Of a DNA stretch of 64,000 bases, positions 1 to 9,053 are shown piece after piece. The position numbers and the translations under genes are program-made. This stretch comes from Aminobacter aganoensis (GTDB lineage: Bacteria; Pseudomonadota; Alphaproteobacteria; Rhizobiales; Rhizobiaceae). Below the pieces are notes generated by a model. That model ran no database searches, was not told the DNA's origin, and saw only the letters and a program-made list of their open reading frames with translations. The number at the start of each line of letters is the position of its first letter. The first letter of the stretch is position 1. The stretch is taken from positions 248,001 through 312,000 of the forward strand of contig NZ_JACHOU010000004.1 in assembly GCF_014206975.1 (NCBI RefSeq), read 5' to 3'.

Positions 1-1
1 C

Positions 2-190
2 TTCGACAGCCATCCGCGCATGTTCGTCGACCAGTTGTCTAGCGGTGGCACGATGATCGCGCCGATCGGCCCGGAAGAGGGCGAACAGGTGCTGTGCAAG
101 CTGACCAAGATCGGAAGCCGATTCGAGCGTGAGGACCTGGGCGTCGTTCGGCTGCAGCCCCTGGCACGCGGCGTCGCTGCCGTCATCTAG
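2..190 (+). CDS. pcm: Protein-L-isoaspartate O-methyltransferase, C-terminal end (partial)
   Basis: The left window edge cuts this gene; only the last 62 codons and a TAG stop are present. The residues include a LSSGGTMIAPIG stretch followed by a short beta-hairpin-like tail, as in the end of the SAM-dependent Pcm fold, where a Gly-rich turn follows a conserved DQL. Pcm repairs isoaspartyl residues in aged proteins. The next gene is an NlpD-like lipoprotein; the order pcm-nlpD is common in proteobacteria and supports the call. The catalytic and SAM-binding region lies outside the window. Confidence 0.75.
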   Translation, partial: FDSHPRMFVDQLSSGGTMIAPIGPEEGEQVLCKLTKIGSRFEREDLGVVRLQPLARGVAAVI

Positions 191-197
191 GCCTGAA

Positions 198-220
198 GGT
201 CAGGCCGTGCCGGCCTGACC
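198..220 (+). terminator. Strong hairpin after pcm
   Basis: A perfect 10-bp stem (GGTCAGGCCG with its complement) closes on a 3-base loop 8 bases after the pcm stop. No T-run follows, so it may be a 3'-end stabiliser or a Rho-dependent end rather than a classical intrinsic terminator. Confidence 0.4.
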
Positions 221-285
221 TGAGCCCGGCACGTTTGGGCCAATCCCCGCAAAACCTCCCTGCGCCTGTCAGAATGGCACCCGCC

Positions 286-303
286 CAGCCCAGAGCTGGG
301 CTG
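286..303. other. Short perfect inverted repeat upstream of nlpD
   Basis: CAGCCCAG and its exact complement are separated by two bases, in the pcm-nlpD gap. It could be part of the pcm transcript end or a regulatory site for nlpD; nothing in the sequence decides. The rest of the gap (221-418) is AT-richer near 330-380 and probably holds the nlpD promoter. Confidence 0.3.
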
Positions 304-418
304 CTGTCGCCATGTGGTTGGCGAAGCTTTTGATTTATTTGATCCCCTTAACTGACCGGTAACATTAACGCGCTTTAATCAAGCCTAGTTGGTATCGGGT
401 AAAGCGCGGGTCAGTGCG

Positions 419-1696
419 ATGCGTTTCAGTATTTTGAAGGCGAATAAACGCTCTATGGTGCGCGGCGGCGCCGTTCTGCTGGTTGCCGGCATGGCGGCGG
501 GCTGCAGTTCCGGAGTGTCTCGATTCGGCGGCGGTGGCGTCGACGACATCTTTACGGCATCGACGCCCAACCAGCGCTCGATCATCAGCCAGCAACAGCA
601 GCCGCAGCCCTATCCAGGCGAGACGCAGGCAGCACCGCTCGCGGCCAGCAATTCAGGCTCCGTGAGCCGCGGCAGCCTGCAGCCGGTGTCTTCGCAGTCC
701 TTGCCGGCTCCCGCGCCAGCTCCGGTCAACGCAGCCCAGGCACCCGCCCTGGCGCCGGCCGTCGATCGCACGACGACGGCAACCGTTGCCCAGGCTCCCG
801 CTCAGCCCACGCAGGACAACGTGCTCAAGCTGCCTGGCAAGAAGCCGCTTCCGGCAAACCAGCAGCCGCTGTCCACGGACAAGGTTGCCGTGCTGCCGCA
901 GCAGCCCAAGGCTAAGGCAGGCGGTGCGCTTGCCCAGATCGACTCCTCGGCCGACAAGAATGCCAAGCCTGCCGGCGCAGGCGGCAGCTACAAGGTTGCC
1001 GAAGGCGATACGCTCAACCGCATCGCCAACAAGCTTGGCGTTACCACGGCAGCGCTCAAGCAGGCCAACGGCTTGCAGGATGGCCGCATCCGCATCGGCC
1101 AGTCGCTGAAGGTGCCCGGTGCCGCCGGCGCGACCGTTGCCAAGGCAGTACCTGCCGCCGTCGATCCGGTGGTGACCAGCACTTCTGCTCCGGCAAAGCC
1201 CGCTGTCGCGGCGGCAAAGCCGGCCGCCGAGGCGCCGACGGTTGCCGCCTACACGCCGCCGAAGAAGGACAAGCTGGTGCAGCAGGCCGAAGAATCGGCC
1301 GAGGCAGCGCCCAACGCCACCGGCATCGACCGCATGCGCTGGCCAGTGCGTGGCCGGGTCGTTGCCAGCTACGGCAAGGGCGGCGGCAAATCGAATGACG
1401 GCATCGACATCTCGGTGCCGGAAGGCACTCCGGTCAAGGCGGCCGAAAACGGCGTCGTCATCTATGCCGGCGACGGCCTCAAGGAATTCGGCAACACCGT
1501 ACTGGTGCGCCACGAGAACGGACTCGTGACCGTCTATGGCCATGCCAGCGAACTGAAGGTGCAGCGCGGCCAGAAGGTGAAGCGCGGCGATGAGATCGCG
1601 CTGTCTGGCATGAGCGGTTCGACCGATGCGCCGAAGCTCCACTTCGAAGTGCGCAAGAACTCGACGCCTGTCGATCCGAGCGGCTTCCTCGAATAG
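419..1696 (+). CDS. nlpD: NlpD/DipM-like lipoprotein with LysM and degenerate M23 domain
   Basis: A 425-residue lipoprotein. The N-terminus has a hydrophobic signal and a lipobox ending VAGMAAGC at about residue 29. A Pro/Ala/Gln-rich linker follows, then one LysM peptidoglycan-binding domain (about residues 188-236) and a C-terminal LytM/M23 domain (about 305-425). The M23 fold is recognisable (GIDISVPEG, VYGHASEL, LHFEVR), but the first zinc-ligand His is replaced: the sequence reads NDGID where active enzymes have HxGxD. That suggests an activator of amidases in cell separation, like E. coli NlpD/EnvC or Caulobacter DipM, rather than an endopeptidase. ATG at 419 is preferred because it puts the signal peptide at the N-terminus; an in-frame TTG at 389 is the alternative. 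Confidence 0.88.
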   Translation: MRFSILKANKRSMVRGGAVLLVAGMAAGCSSGVSRFGGGGVDDIFTASTPNQRSIISQQQQPQPYPGETQAAPLAASNSGSVSRGSLQPVSSQSLPAPAPAPVNAAQAPALAPAVDRTTTATVAQAPAQPTQDNVLKLPGKKPLPANQQPLSTDKVAVLPQQPKAKAGGALAQIDSSADKNAKPAGAGGSYKVAEGDTLNRIANKLGVTTAALKQANGLQDGRIRIGQSLKVPGAAGATVAKAVPAAVDPVVTSTSAPAKPAVAAAKPAAEAPTVAAYTPPKKDKLVQQAEESAEAAPNATGIDRMRWPVRGRVVASYGKGGGKSNDGIDISVPEGTPVKAAENGVVIYAGDGLKEFGNTVLVRHENGLVTVYGHASELKVQRGQKVKRGDEIALSGMSGSTDAPKLHFEVRKNSTPVDPSGFLE

Positions 1697-1730
1697 CGGG
1701 TGCCCTGACCTCCAATTTGCCCGCCAGCTT

Positions 1731-1759
1731 CGCCCGTCCCGACCAGGGGCGGGCGTTTT
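1731..1759 (+). terminator. Intrinsic terminator after nlpD
   Basis: A 10-bp GC-rich stem (CGCCCGTCCC paired with GGGGCGGGCG, one G-T wobble) with loop GACCA is followed by TTTT. It lies between nlpD and the convergent ATPase gene. Confidence 0.75.
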
Positions 1760-1774
1760 CGTTGGCAGGCGGGA

Positions 1775-2647
1775 TCAGTCCTTCAGCGGCTTGCCCAGCC
1801 GACCGGCGAGATCCTGGATGAACTGCCAGGCGACGCGGCCCGAGCGGCTGCCGCGGGTCGTTGCCCATTCGAGCGCCTCGGCGCGTAGGGTCTCGGGGTC
1901 GCCTTCGAAGCCATGGTAGCGGGCATAACCGTTGACCATGTCGAGATACTCGTCCTGCGAGCATTTGTGGAATCCGAGCCACAGGCCGAAGCGATCCGAC
2001 AGCGACACCTTTTCCTCGACGGCTTCGGACGGATTGATCGCCGTCGAGCGCTCGTTGTCGATCATGTCGCGCGGCAGGAGATGCCTGCGATTCGACGTTG
2101 CATAGAAGATGACATTGCCCGGCCGGCCCTCGACGCCGCCTTCGAGCGCTGCCTTGAGCGACTTGTAGGAGGTGTCGTCATGGTCGAACGACAGGTCGTC
2201 GCAGAACAGGATGAAACGATAGGGGGCTGCCTTGAGCAGGTTCATCAGCTTCGGCAGCGTGTCGATGTCCTCGCGGTGGATTTCGATCAGCTTGAGCGGG
2301 GCGAGGCTCTTGCCCGAGGCGTTGATGCTGGCGTGCGCCGCCTTGACCAGCGATGACTTGCCCATGCCGCGCGCGCCCCACAGCAGCACGTTGTTGGCGG
2401 GCAGGCCGGTGGCGAAGCGCTCGGTGTTGTCGACAAGGATGTCGCGCACACGGTCGACGCCCTTGATCAGGCCGATGTCAACGCGGTTGACGCGATTGAC
2501 CGGTTCGAGATAGCCGGGATCGGCAGCCCAGACGAAACAATCGGCGGTGTCGATGTCCGTTTCCGGAGCGGCGGGCGGCGCCAACATCGCCACCGCGGCA
2601 ATCAGACGGTCGAGTTTGTCGTTGAGTGTTTCGATCGCCTTTTCCAT
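1775..2647 (-). CDS. DUF815-family AAA-type ATPase
   Basis: A 290-residue P-loop ATPase of the DUF815 family. Walker A is GARGMGKSSL (about residues 91-100) and Walker B is FILFCDDLSF (about 145-154). The N-terminus is a short helical stretch followed by a linker. The molecular role of this family is not firmly established; it resembles DnaA/IstB-type AAA proteins. ATG at 2647 is chosen over an in-frame TTG two codons upstream. The gene is convergent with nlpD and divergent from yajC. Confidence 0.85.
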   Translation of the reverse strand: MEKAIETLNDKLDRLIAAVAMLAPPAAPETDIDTADCFVWAADPGYLEPVNRVNRVDIGLIKGVDRVRDILVDNTERFATGLPANNVLLWGARGMGKSSLVKAAHASINASGKSLAPLKLIEIHREDIDTLPKLMNLLKAAPYRFILFCDDLSFDHDDTSYKSLKAALEGGVEGRPGNVIFYATSNRRHLLPRDMIDNERSTAINPSEAVEEKVSLSDRFGLWLGFHKCSQDEYLDMVNGYARYHGFEGDPETLRAEALEWATTRGSRSGRVAWQFIQDLAGRLGKPLKD

Positions 2648-2741
2648 GACCAATCCTGTCCATCTCTACATTTCAGCAATGCGCGACGCTGTAACACGCT
2701 CAAATTGCGCGGAAAAGCGCCGCGGCTTGGGCCAAGCGCAG

Positions 2742-2769
2742 TTGCATTGGTCGCTTTAGCGACTATATT
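2742..2769 (+). promoter_or_regulatory. Candidate housekeeping promoter of yajC-secDF
   Basis: TTGCAT, 16 bases, then TATATT, about 60 bases before the yajC start. The boxes are moderate matches to the sigma-70 consensus and the location fits; there is no other evidence. Confidence 0.4.
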
Positions 2770-2828
2770 CCGCGCACATTTGCGGGGTCCCGGTGTGCGG
2801 TATCCCGATACTTTCTCAGGAGACATTC

Positions 2829-3167
2829 ATGTTCGTCACGCCGGCATACGCACAGGCCACCGGGGGAACGCCCGACGTTCTCGTTAGCATTCTGCCGTTT
2901 GTGCTGATCTTCGTGATCATGTATTTTCTTATCATCCGCCCGCAGCGCACCCAGCTCAAGAAGCGTGGCGAGATGCTGTCCGCGATCCGCCGCGGCGACA
3001 CGGTTGTCACGGGTGGCGGTTTCGTCGGCAAGGTGACCAAGGTCATCGACGACAATGAACTCGAGGTCGATCTGGGCAACGGCCTCAAGGTGACGGCGCT
3101 GCGTGCGACCATCTCCGACGTTCGGGTCAAGGGCGAGCCGATCGCCAACCAGAACGCCAAGAAATAA
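2829..3167 (+). CDS. yajC: Preprotein translocase subunit YajC
   Basis: A 112-residue single-pass inner-membrane protein and accessory subunit of the SecDF-YajC complex that helps SecYEG export. A transmembrane helix covers about residues 20-41 (VSILPFVLIFVIMYFLIIRP), followed by the family signature RPQ and a small cytoplasmic beta domain (GDTVVTGGGFVGKV). The start is ATG at 2829, with AGGAG about 7 bases upstream; an in-frame upstream ATG has no ribosome site. secDF follows after 51 bases, so they are likely one operon. Confidence 0.95.
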   Translation: MFVTPAYAQATGGTPDVLVSILPFVLIFVIMYFLIIRPQRTQLKKRGEMLSAIRRGDTVVTGGGFVGKVTKVIDDNELEVDLGNGLKVTALRATISDVRVKGEPIANQNAKK

Positions 3168-3218
3168 CCGTATTCGAGGCGGAACGCACCGCTTTCACGC
3201 CTTAACGGACGAGGCCAT

Positions 3219-5780
3219 ATGCTCTATTTTTCGCGCTGGAAGACGATCTCGATCTGGGCCGTCGTGCTCCTCGGGGTAATCTTCACCATCCCGAACATGC
3301 TGACCCAGTCTCAGCTCGATTCCCTTCCGGGATGGTTTCCCAAGCGCGCGCTGACGCTTGGCCTCGACCTTCAGGGCGGTTCGCACATGCTGCTCGCCAT
3401 CGACAGGCAGGACCTGATCGATGAGCGGCTGCAGACGACCCGCGACGATATCCGCACCATGCTGCGCGATGCCAAGATCGGCTATACCGGCCTGACCGGC
3501 ACGGGCAAGACGGTCCAGGTGCGCATCACCGACACCAACGAGCTTGAAGCGGCCAAGACCGCGCTTGCCACCCTGGTTGCGCCGGTATCGTCGAGCATGT
3601 TCGGCGCCGGCTCGGTGACCGAACTTGCGCTCGAAGAGCCGGAACCCGGCCTGTTGCGCTATACTCTGACTGATGCCGGCATCGAATATCGCGTCTCCAA
3701 CGCCGTCACGCAGTCGATCGAGGTCGTTGGCCGCCGCGTCAACGAACTCGGCACCACCGAGCCGATCATCCAGCGTGCCGGCGCAGACCGCATCCTTGTC
3801 CAGGTGCCGGGCCTGCAGGACCCGACCCGCCTCAAGGAAATCCTCGGCAAGACCGCCAAGCTCACCTTCCAGATGGTCGACCAGTCGATGTCGCCGCAGG
3901 AGGCCCTGCAGGGCCGTCCGCCGGCAGGTTCGACGGTGATGTATTCGCAGGACGACCCGCCCACTCCCTACCTGATCGAGAACCGTGTCATCGTCTCCGG
4001 CGAAAACCTCGTCGATGCACAGGCGACGTTCGATCAGCGCACCAGCGAGGCTGTCGTCTCGTTCCGCTTCGACGGCAAGGGCGCCTCGCGCTTCGGCCAG
4101 GCAACCCAGCAGGGTGTCGGCCGCCTGTTCGCCATCATCCTCGACAACCAGGTGATCTCGGCCCCGCGGATCAACGAGCCGATCCTCGGCGGATCGGGCC
4201 AGATTTCCGGCAGTTTCACGGCTGAAAGCGCCAACGATCTTGCCGTGCTGCTGCGTGCCGGTGCGCTGCCCGCCGACCTGACGATTGTCGAAGAGCGTAC
4301 CGTCGGCCCGAGCCTTGGTGCCGACTCGATCTCGGCCGGCAAGTTTGCCTCGGTCATCGCTGGTACACTCGTCGTTGGCTTCATGCTGGTGGCCTATGGC
4401 ACGCTCGGCATCATCGCCAACATCGCACTTGCCGCCAACGTGGCGCTGATCATCGCAATCCTGTCCATCCTCGGCGCAACGCTGACGATGCCCGGTATTG
4501 CCGGTATCGTCCTGACCGTCGGCATGGCGGTGGACTCCAACGTCATCATCTACGAACGCGTGCGTGAAGAACGACAATTGGGTCGATCTCTGGTGCAATC
4601 GCTCGATTCAGGCTTTGCGCGAGCGCTGGCGACGATCGTCGACGCCAACTTCACCACCTTCATCGCCGCGCTGATCCTGTTCTATCTCGGCTCGGGTCCG
4701 GTGCGCGGCTTCGCCGTCACGCTGGCGATCGGCATCGTGACGACGGTCTTCACCGCCTTCACCCTGACCCGCTGGCTGGTCTCGATCTGGCTGCGCCGGG
4801 TAAAGCCCAAGGAACTGCCGAAGGGCCTCGTGCGCTTCGTTCCGGACAACACCAAATATTCGTTCATGTCCTTGCGCCGCTATGCCTTCACGCTTTCGGC
4901 GCTGGCATCGCTGGCAGCGATGACCCTGTTCTTCACCATGGAGATGAACTACGGCATCGACTTCCGAGGTGGCACCAGCATCGAGGTGCAGTCCAAGAGC
5001 GGCACGGCCAGTTCGTCCGAGGTTCGCGCGAGGCTGAGCGAACTCAACATCGGTGACGTCCAGGTCCAGGAATTCGGCTCCGAAAGTACCTTGCTGATCC
5101 GCGTCGAGGGCCAGAAGGCCGGCGACAATGCCGAACAGAGCGTGGTCGAGAAGGTGCGCGGCGAACTTGCCAGCGACTACGAGTTCCGCCGCGTGGAATC
5201 GGTCGGGCCGACGGTGTCGAGCGAACTCGCCTGGTCGGGTACGATCGGCGTGGTGACCGCGATGCTGGCAATGCTGATCTACATCTGGTTCCGCTTCGAA
5301 TGGCAGTTCGGCATGGGCGCCATCCTGGCCACCATCCACGACGTGACCATGATGATCGGACTCTATGTGGTGACCGGCATCGAGTTCAACCTGACCAGTA
5401 TCGCAGCGATCCTGACAATTGTCGGTTATTCGATCAACGACACTGTCGTGGTTTACGACCGCGTGCGCGAAAACCTGCGAAAATACAAGAAGATGCCGAT
5501 CGAGCAATTGCTCGACCTGTCGATGAACCAGACGCTTTCGCGTACGGTGCTCACCGGCGTGACCACGCTGCTGGCCCTGATTTCGCTCTACCTGTTCGGT
5601 GGCGAGGTCATCCGCTCGTTCACGCTGGCGATGATCTTCGGCATCGTCGTCGGTACCTACTCGTCGATCTTCGTCGCTGGTCCGCTGCTCATCCTGTTCA
5701 AGCTGCGGCCCGACAGTGTCGAGGCGGACGACAAGGACAAGCCGGCGGTGCCGGCGGGCGCCCAGCCGACCAAGTCGTAA
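3219..5780 (+). CDS. secDF: Fused protein-export translocase SecDF
   Basis: An 853-residue fusion of SecD and SecF, the RND-like proton-driven subunits that pull exported proteins across the membrane. The SecD half starts with a transmembrane helix and the GLDLQGGSHML motif (about residues 47-58), has the large periplasmic P1 region, then five membrane helices. The SecF half begins near residue 560, with YGIDFRGGTS at about 575, and ends with its own helix bundle. The fused form, rather than separate secD and secF, is common in Rhizobiales. It lies downstream of yajC and 6 bases before the next gene, which indicates one transcript. Confidence 0.97.
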   Translation: MLYFSRWKTISIWAVVLLGVIFTIPNMLTQSQLDSLPGWFPKRALTLGLDLQGGSHMLLAIDRQDLIDERLQTTRDDIRTMLRDAKIGYTGLTGTGKTVQVRITDTNELEAAKTALATLVAPVSSSMFGAGSVTELALEEPEPGLLRYTLTDAGIEYRVSNAVTQSIEVVGRRVNELGTTEPIIQRAGADRILVQVPGLQDPTRLKEILGKTAKLTFQMVDQSMSPQEALQGRPPAGSTVMYSQDDPPTPYLIENRVIVSGENLVDAQATFDQRTSEAVVSFRFDGKGASRFGQATQQGVGRLFAIILDNQVISAPRINEPILGGSGQISGSFTAESANDLAVLLRAGALPADLTIVEERTVGPSLGADSISAGKFASVIAGTLVVGFMLVAYGTLGIIANIALAANVALIIAILSILGATLTMPGIAGIVLTVGMAVDSNVIIYERVREERQLGRSLVQSLDSGFARALATIVDANFTTFIAALILFYLGSGPVRGFAVTLAIGIVTTVFTAFTLTRWLVSIWLRRVKPKELPKGLVRFVPDNTKYSFMSLRRYAFTLSALASLAAMTLFFTMEMNYGIDFRGGTSIEVQSKSGTASSSEVRARLSELNIGDVQVQEFGSESTLLIRVEGQKAGDNAEQSVVEKVRGELASDYEFRRVESVGPTVSSELAWSGTIGVVTAMLAMLIYIWFRFEWQFGMGAILATIHDVTMMIGLYVVTGIEFNLTSIAAILTIVGYSINDTVVVYDRVRENLRKYKKMPIEQLLDLSMNQTLSRTVLTGVTTLLALISLYLFGGEVIRSFTLAMIFGIVVGTYSSIFVAGPLLILFKLRPDSVEADDKDKPAVPAGAQPTKS

Positions 5781-5786
5781 CGGGCC

Positions 5787-6173
5787 ATGGCTGGACTGAT
5801 CATCCGCGAGGCGCATTTTCCCGGGCGAGCACCCGTCGACGCTTATGGCGACGGCGGGTTCCGCTTTGCGGACATGTCCCATCGCGGATCGATCCTGTGC
5901 CTGCCGTCCGGCATCTACGGCTGGCAGCCGGCTGATCCGCTGGCGCTGACGCCGGCGGACTTCGACAAGCTCCTGGCGGAAGCCGCCGACGTGGAAATCT
6001 TGCTCGTTGGCATGGGCAAGGAATTGCGCCGCTTGCCCGAGGCCCTCAGGGCGGCCCTCAAGGCAGCGAAGATCTCCGCCGATCCGATGTCGACGGGTGC
6101 TGCGGTGCGTACCTACAACGTGCTGCTCGCCGAAGACCGCGCCGTGGCTGCTGCCTTCATCGCTGTCGACTGA
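5787..6173 (+). CDS. Mth938/DUF498-family protein, NDUFAF3-like
   Basis: A 128-residue protein of the Mth938/DUF498 family, homologous to the mitochondrial complex I assembly factor NDUFAF3. Visible features are the GFRFADMSHRGSILCLP core, the VEILLVGMGKE strand-turn and the final STGAAVRTYNVLLAEDR segment, which matches the family's conserved end. It starts 6 bases after secDF, so the two are co-transcribed and possibly translationally coupled. The next gene, one base after its stop, resembles another complex I assembly factor. A role in membrane or respiratory-complex assembly is inferred from homology and context; no enzymatic residues are evident. Confidence 0.85.
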   Translation: MAGLIIREAHFPGRAPVDAYGDGGFRFADMSHRGSILCLPSGIYGWQPADPLALTPADFDKLLAEAADVEILLVGMGKELRRLPEALRAALKAAKISADPMSTGAAVRTYNVLLAEDRAVAAAFIAVD

Positions 6174-6174
6174 C

Positions 6175-7005
6175 GTGGCTAGGGCGAACTACGCGACGGG
6201 GTCTCTGTTGGACGCGGTGCGCGTTGCCGACCGCGACCGGTATCTCTCCGTACTCTACGCACCCGAGCAAAAGCGACAGGCGCTGCTGGCGCTTTACGCC
6301 TTCAACGCCGAGATTGCGGCCATCCGCGACCGCGTCAGCGAGCCGATGCCGGGCGAGATCAGGCTGCAATGGTGGCGCGACGTCATCGCCTCGGGCAGCG
6401 GCGAGGCGGGTGCGGGCCATCCTGTTGCCGGCGCCCTGATGGCGGCGATCGCAACCCATCGGCTGCCGATTTCCGCCTTCGACAACTATCTCGAAGCCCG
6501 CATCTTCGACCTCTATGACGATCCGATGCCATCGCGCACCGATCTGGAGGGCTATTGCGGCGAGACGGCCTCGGCGATGATCCAACTCGCCGCTCTGGTT
6601 CTCGATGCCGACGAGGCGCCCAAACATGCCGAACTGGCCGGCCACGCCGGTTGCGCGCAGGCGATCACCGGGCTGTTGCGGCTGTTGCCGGTCCACAGCG
6701 CCCGCGGCCAATGTTATGTGCCGCGCGACATCCTGGCGGCTGCCGGCACGACGTCGGAAGAGTTCGTCGCCGGCGGCAAGGCGCCGTCGTCGAGGCATGC
6801 CGTCCAGGCGATGACCGCGCTCGCGCGTGAACATCTCCGCGCCTTCGAACGCGGCGCCAAATCCTTGCCGGCCAGCTTGCGCCCGGCCTTCCTGCCGCTG
6901 TCGCTGACAGGCGCCTATCTCGACCGGCTGGAACGCGGCAAGGACGGCATGTCTTCGCTGCGCAAGCATCTGCTGATGCTGAAAGCGGCGTCGCGCGGCT
7001 GGTAG
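6175..7005 (+). CDS. Squalene/phytoene-synthase-fold protein, NDUFAF6-like
   Basis: 276 residues with a trans-isoprenyl-diphosphate-synthase (squalene/phytoene synthase) fold. The first Asp-rich motif of true synthases (DDxxD) is replaced by an NAEIAAIRDRVSE stretch, and the second region reads ARGQCYVPRD without the usual DxxxD. This pattern matches NDUFAF6, the mitochondrial complex I assembly factor, better than hopanoid or carotenoid enzymes. The start is GTG at 6175, one base after the previous stop. Automatic pipelines tend to call this family phytoene synthase; the lost metal-binding Asp residues make catalysis doubtful. Confidence 0.8.
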   Translation: MARANYATGSLLDAVRVADRDRYLSVLYAPEQKRQALLALYAFNAEIAAIRDRVSEPMPGEIRLQWWRDVIASGSGEAGAGHPVAGALMAAIATHRLPISAFDNYLEARIFDLYDDPMPSRTDLEGYCGETASAMIQLAALVLDADEAPKHAELAGHAGCAQAITGLLRLLPVHSARGQCYVPRDILAAAGTTSEEFVAGGKAPSSRHAVQAMTALAREHLRAFERGAKSLPASLRPAFLPLSLTGAYLDRLERGKDGMSSLRKHLLMLKAASRGW

Positions 7006-7013
7006 CAGGGAAC

Positions 7014-7535
7014 TCAGGCGGCTCCGTCGTGGTCTTCGCGTCGGGTGAAGAACAGGAAGCGGTCGAGACCACGGGAGTTCACGTAGGAACGCACGTCACG
7101 GTGCAGCCGTCGGGCAACGCTTGCCGAAGCGGTGTTGTCCGTGGCGACGATCGAGCCGATCTCCATTTCGTCCCGGGCGGCGAAACCATAGGCCATCGCG
7201 GCGCGGGCGGCTTCGAGCGCGATGCCGAGGCCGCGCCAGGCGGGAGCGACATGGTAGCCGATCTCGAGGATGCGAACGCCGCCCGCGTCCTGCCAGGTCG
7301 GGCCGCAATCGCCGACCAGTGCGCCGCTCGCCTTGTCGACGATCGCCCACAGCCCGAAACCATCCTGGCGGTAGCGATCCCGGTTTCTGCCAATCCATTC
7401 GATGGCGGCGTCATCGGATGTCATCTCGGGGTAGAACCGGCGCGCATAGTCGTCGGCAAAGACGGCCAGGATGGCCGCCCGATCGCCAGGCACCATCTCC
7501 CTCAAGATCAGGCGCTTGGTCTCAGGGGGAACCAT
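7014..7535 (-). CDS. GNAT-family N-acetyltransferase (RimJ/RimL type)
   Basis: A 173-residue acetyltransferase. It begins with the RimJ-type ETKRLILREMVPGD strand, has the acetyl-CoA-binding segment around WRGLGIALEAARAA, and ends with a conserved aromatic hydrophobic strand (RFLFF). The substrate is unknown; relatives acetylate ribosomal-protein N-termini or small amines. The gene lies 14 bases after trmFO on the same strand, so it is probably co-transcribed. The start is the ATG at 7535. Confidence 0.85.
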   Translation of the reverse strand: MVPPETKRLILREMVPGDRAAILAVFADDYARRFYPEMTSDDAAIEWIGRNRDRYRQDGFGLWAIVDKASGALVGDCGPTWQDAGGVRILEIGYHVAPAWRGLGIALEAARAAMAYGFAARDEMEIGSIVATDNTASASVARRLHRDVRSYVNSRGLDRFLFFTRREDHDGAA

Positions 7536-7549
7536 TTTCTTGCCCCGTA

Positions 7550-8959
7550 TTATTCCGCCGCTTGCGCTGCTTCGGCAAGGCCGAGCCAGACGCGGCAGTC
7601 GACCAGCGCGCGGGCCGTCATCGCCTTCTTCTTGGCAACGGTCTTTTCCTTGCCGCGCAGGCGCTTGCCTTCGACCTTGGGTGCTTCCATCACTGGGAAC
7701 AGCCCGAAATTGACGTTCATCGGCTGGAACGAGCGCTTGCCCGGTTCGTCGTCCGAGACGATATGGCCGCCGGTGATGTGGTTGAGCAGCGCGCCGAAGG
7801 CCGTGGTGGCAGGCGGCGCCGACATTGGCTGGCCGAGGCGTTCGGCAGCGGCGAAGCGCCCGGCAAGCAGGCCGATGGCGGCGCTTTCGACATAACCCTC
7901 GCAGCCGGTGATCTGGCCGGCAAAACGCAACCCCGCTCGCGACTTGAGCTGCAGCGTTGGATCGAGCAGCGTCGGCGAATTGAGGTAGGTGTTGCGATGC
8001 AGGCCGCCGAGGCGGGCGAATTCGGCGTTTTCCAGCCCCGGGATCATCCGCAGCACGTTGACCTGCTCGCCATGCTTCAGCTTGGTCTGGAAGCCGACCA
8101 TGTTGTAGAGCGTGCCCAGTGCGTTGTCCTGCCGCAACTGGACGACGGCATAGGCCTTGACCGTCGGGTTGTGGGCGTTGGTCAGCCCCATCGGCTTCAT
8201 CGGCCCGTGGCGCAAGGTCTCCCGGCCACGCTCGGCCATGATCTCGATCGGCAGGCAGCCGTCGAAATAGGGCGTGCCTTCCCATTCCTTGAACTCGGTT
8301 TTCTGGCCGTCGAGCAGTGCCTGGACGAAGGCCTCGTACTGTTCCTTGTCCATCGGGCAGTTGATGTAGTCCTTGCCGGTTCCACCGGGGCCGACCTTGT
8401 CGTAGCGCGACTGGAACCAGCAGACATTCATGTCGATGCTGTCGAAATGGATGATCGGCGCGATGGCGTCGAAGAAGGCGAGTGCGTCGGCGCCGGTGCT
8501 TGCGGCGATTGCATCGGCGAGCGACGGGGCGGTCAGCGGGCCGGTGGCGATGATCGCCTGATCCCAGTCGGCGGGCGGCAGGCCGGTGACCTCCTCGCGC
8601 GCGATGGTGATCAGCGGATGGGCTTCGAGCCGGGCGGTGACGGCGTTGGAAAAGCCGTCGCGGTCGACGGCCAGCGCGCCGCCGGCGGGAACCTGGTTGG
8701 CGTCGCCCGCGCTCATGATCAGCGAGCCGGCAAGCCGCATCTCCGCATGCAGCAGTCCGACCGCGTTGGTCTCGGCGTCGTCCGAACGGAAGGAATTGGA
8801 ACAGACCAGTTCGGCCAGGCCTTCGGTCTTGTGCGCGTCGGTGCCGCGAACGGGGCGCATTTCATGCAGGATCACCGGCACGCCGGCCGAGGCCGCCTGC
8901 CATGCTGCTTCCGATCCGGCGAGGCCGCCGCCGATGATGTGGATGGGTTTTGTGCTCAT
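7550..8959 (-). CDS. trmFO: Methylenetetrahydrofolate-tRNA-(uracil-5-)-methyltransferase TrmFO
   Basis: A 469-residue FAD- and folate-dependent enzyme that makes 5-methyluridine at position 54 of tRNA. The N-terminal dinucleotide-binding motif is [13 protein letters not shown] (about residues 7-19). Typical internal segments are present, such as [17 protein letters not shown] and the C-terminal [19 protein letters not shown]. Length is normal for the family. ATG at 8959 is chosen because the Rossmann motif follows directly. Confidence 0.96.
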   Translation of the reverse strand: MSTKPIHIIGGGLAGSEAAWQAASAGVPVILHEMRPVRGTDAHKTEGLAELVCSNSFRSDDAETNAVGLLHAEMRLAGSLIMSAGDANQVPAGGALAVDRDGFSNAVTARLEAHPLITIAREEVTGLPPADWDQAIIATGPLTAPSLADAIAASTGADALAFFDAIAPIIHFDSIDMNVCWFQSRYDKVGPGGTGKDYINCPMDKEQYEAFVQALLDGQKTEFKEWEGTPYFDGCLPIEIMAERGRETLRHGPMKPMGLTNAHNPTVKAYAVVQLRQDNALGTLYNMVGFQTKLKHGEQVNVLRMIPGLENAEFARLGGLHRNTYLNSPTLLDPTLQLKSRAGLRFAGQITGCEGYVESAAIGLLAGRFAAAERLGQPMSAPPATTAFGALLNHITGGHIVSDDEPGKRSFQPMNVNFGLFPVMEAPKVEGKRLRGKEKTVAKKKAMTARALVDCRVWLGLAEAAQAAE

Positions 8960-9053
8960 GGTGGCGGGAATAGTCCCTTGGCCCGCCGAATGCAACGATT
9001 GCACCGGCTGATACGGGGTTGCGGCTGCCACGGGACAACTTCTAAGATGCCGC

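Noticed and set aside
3195-5882. Long open frames antisense to secDF (3195-4598 and 4608-5882)
   Set aside because: They are low-complexity His/Arg/Asp-rich translations opposite a strongly conserved gene, typical artefacts of high GC.
6007-6174. Extended N-terminus of the NDUFAF6-like protein inside the preceding gene
   Set aside because: The frame is open upstream, but the Arg/Pro/Cys-rich translation is a shadow of the NDUFAF3-like gene; the GTG at 6175 fits better.
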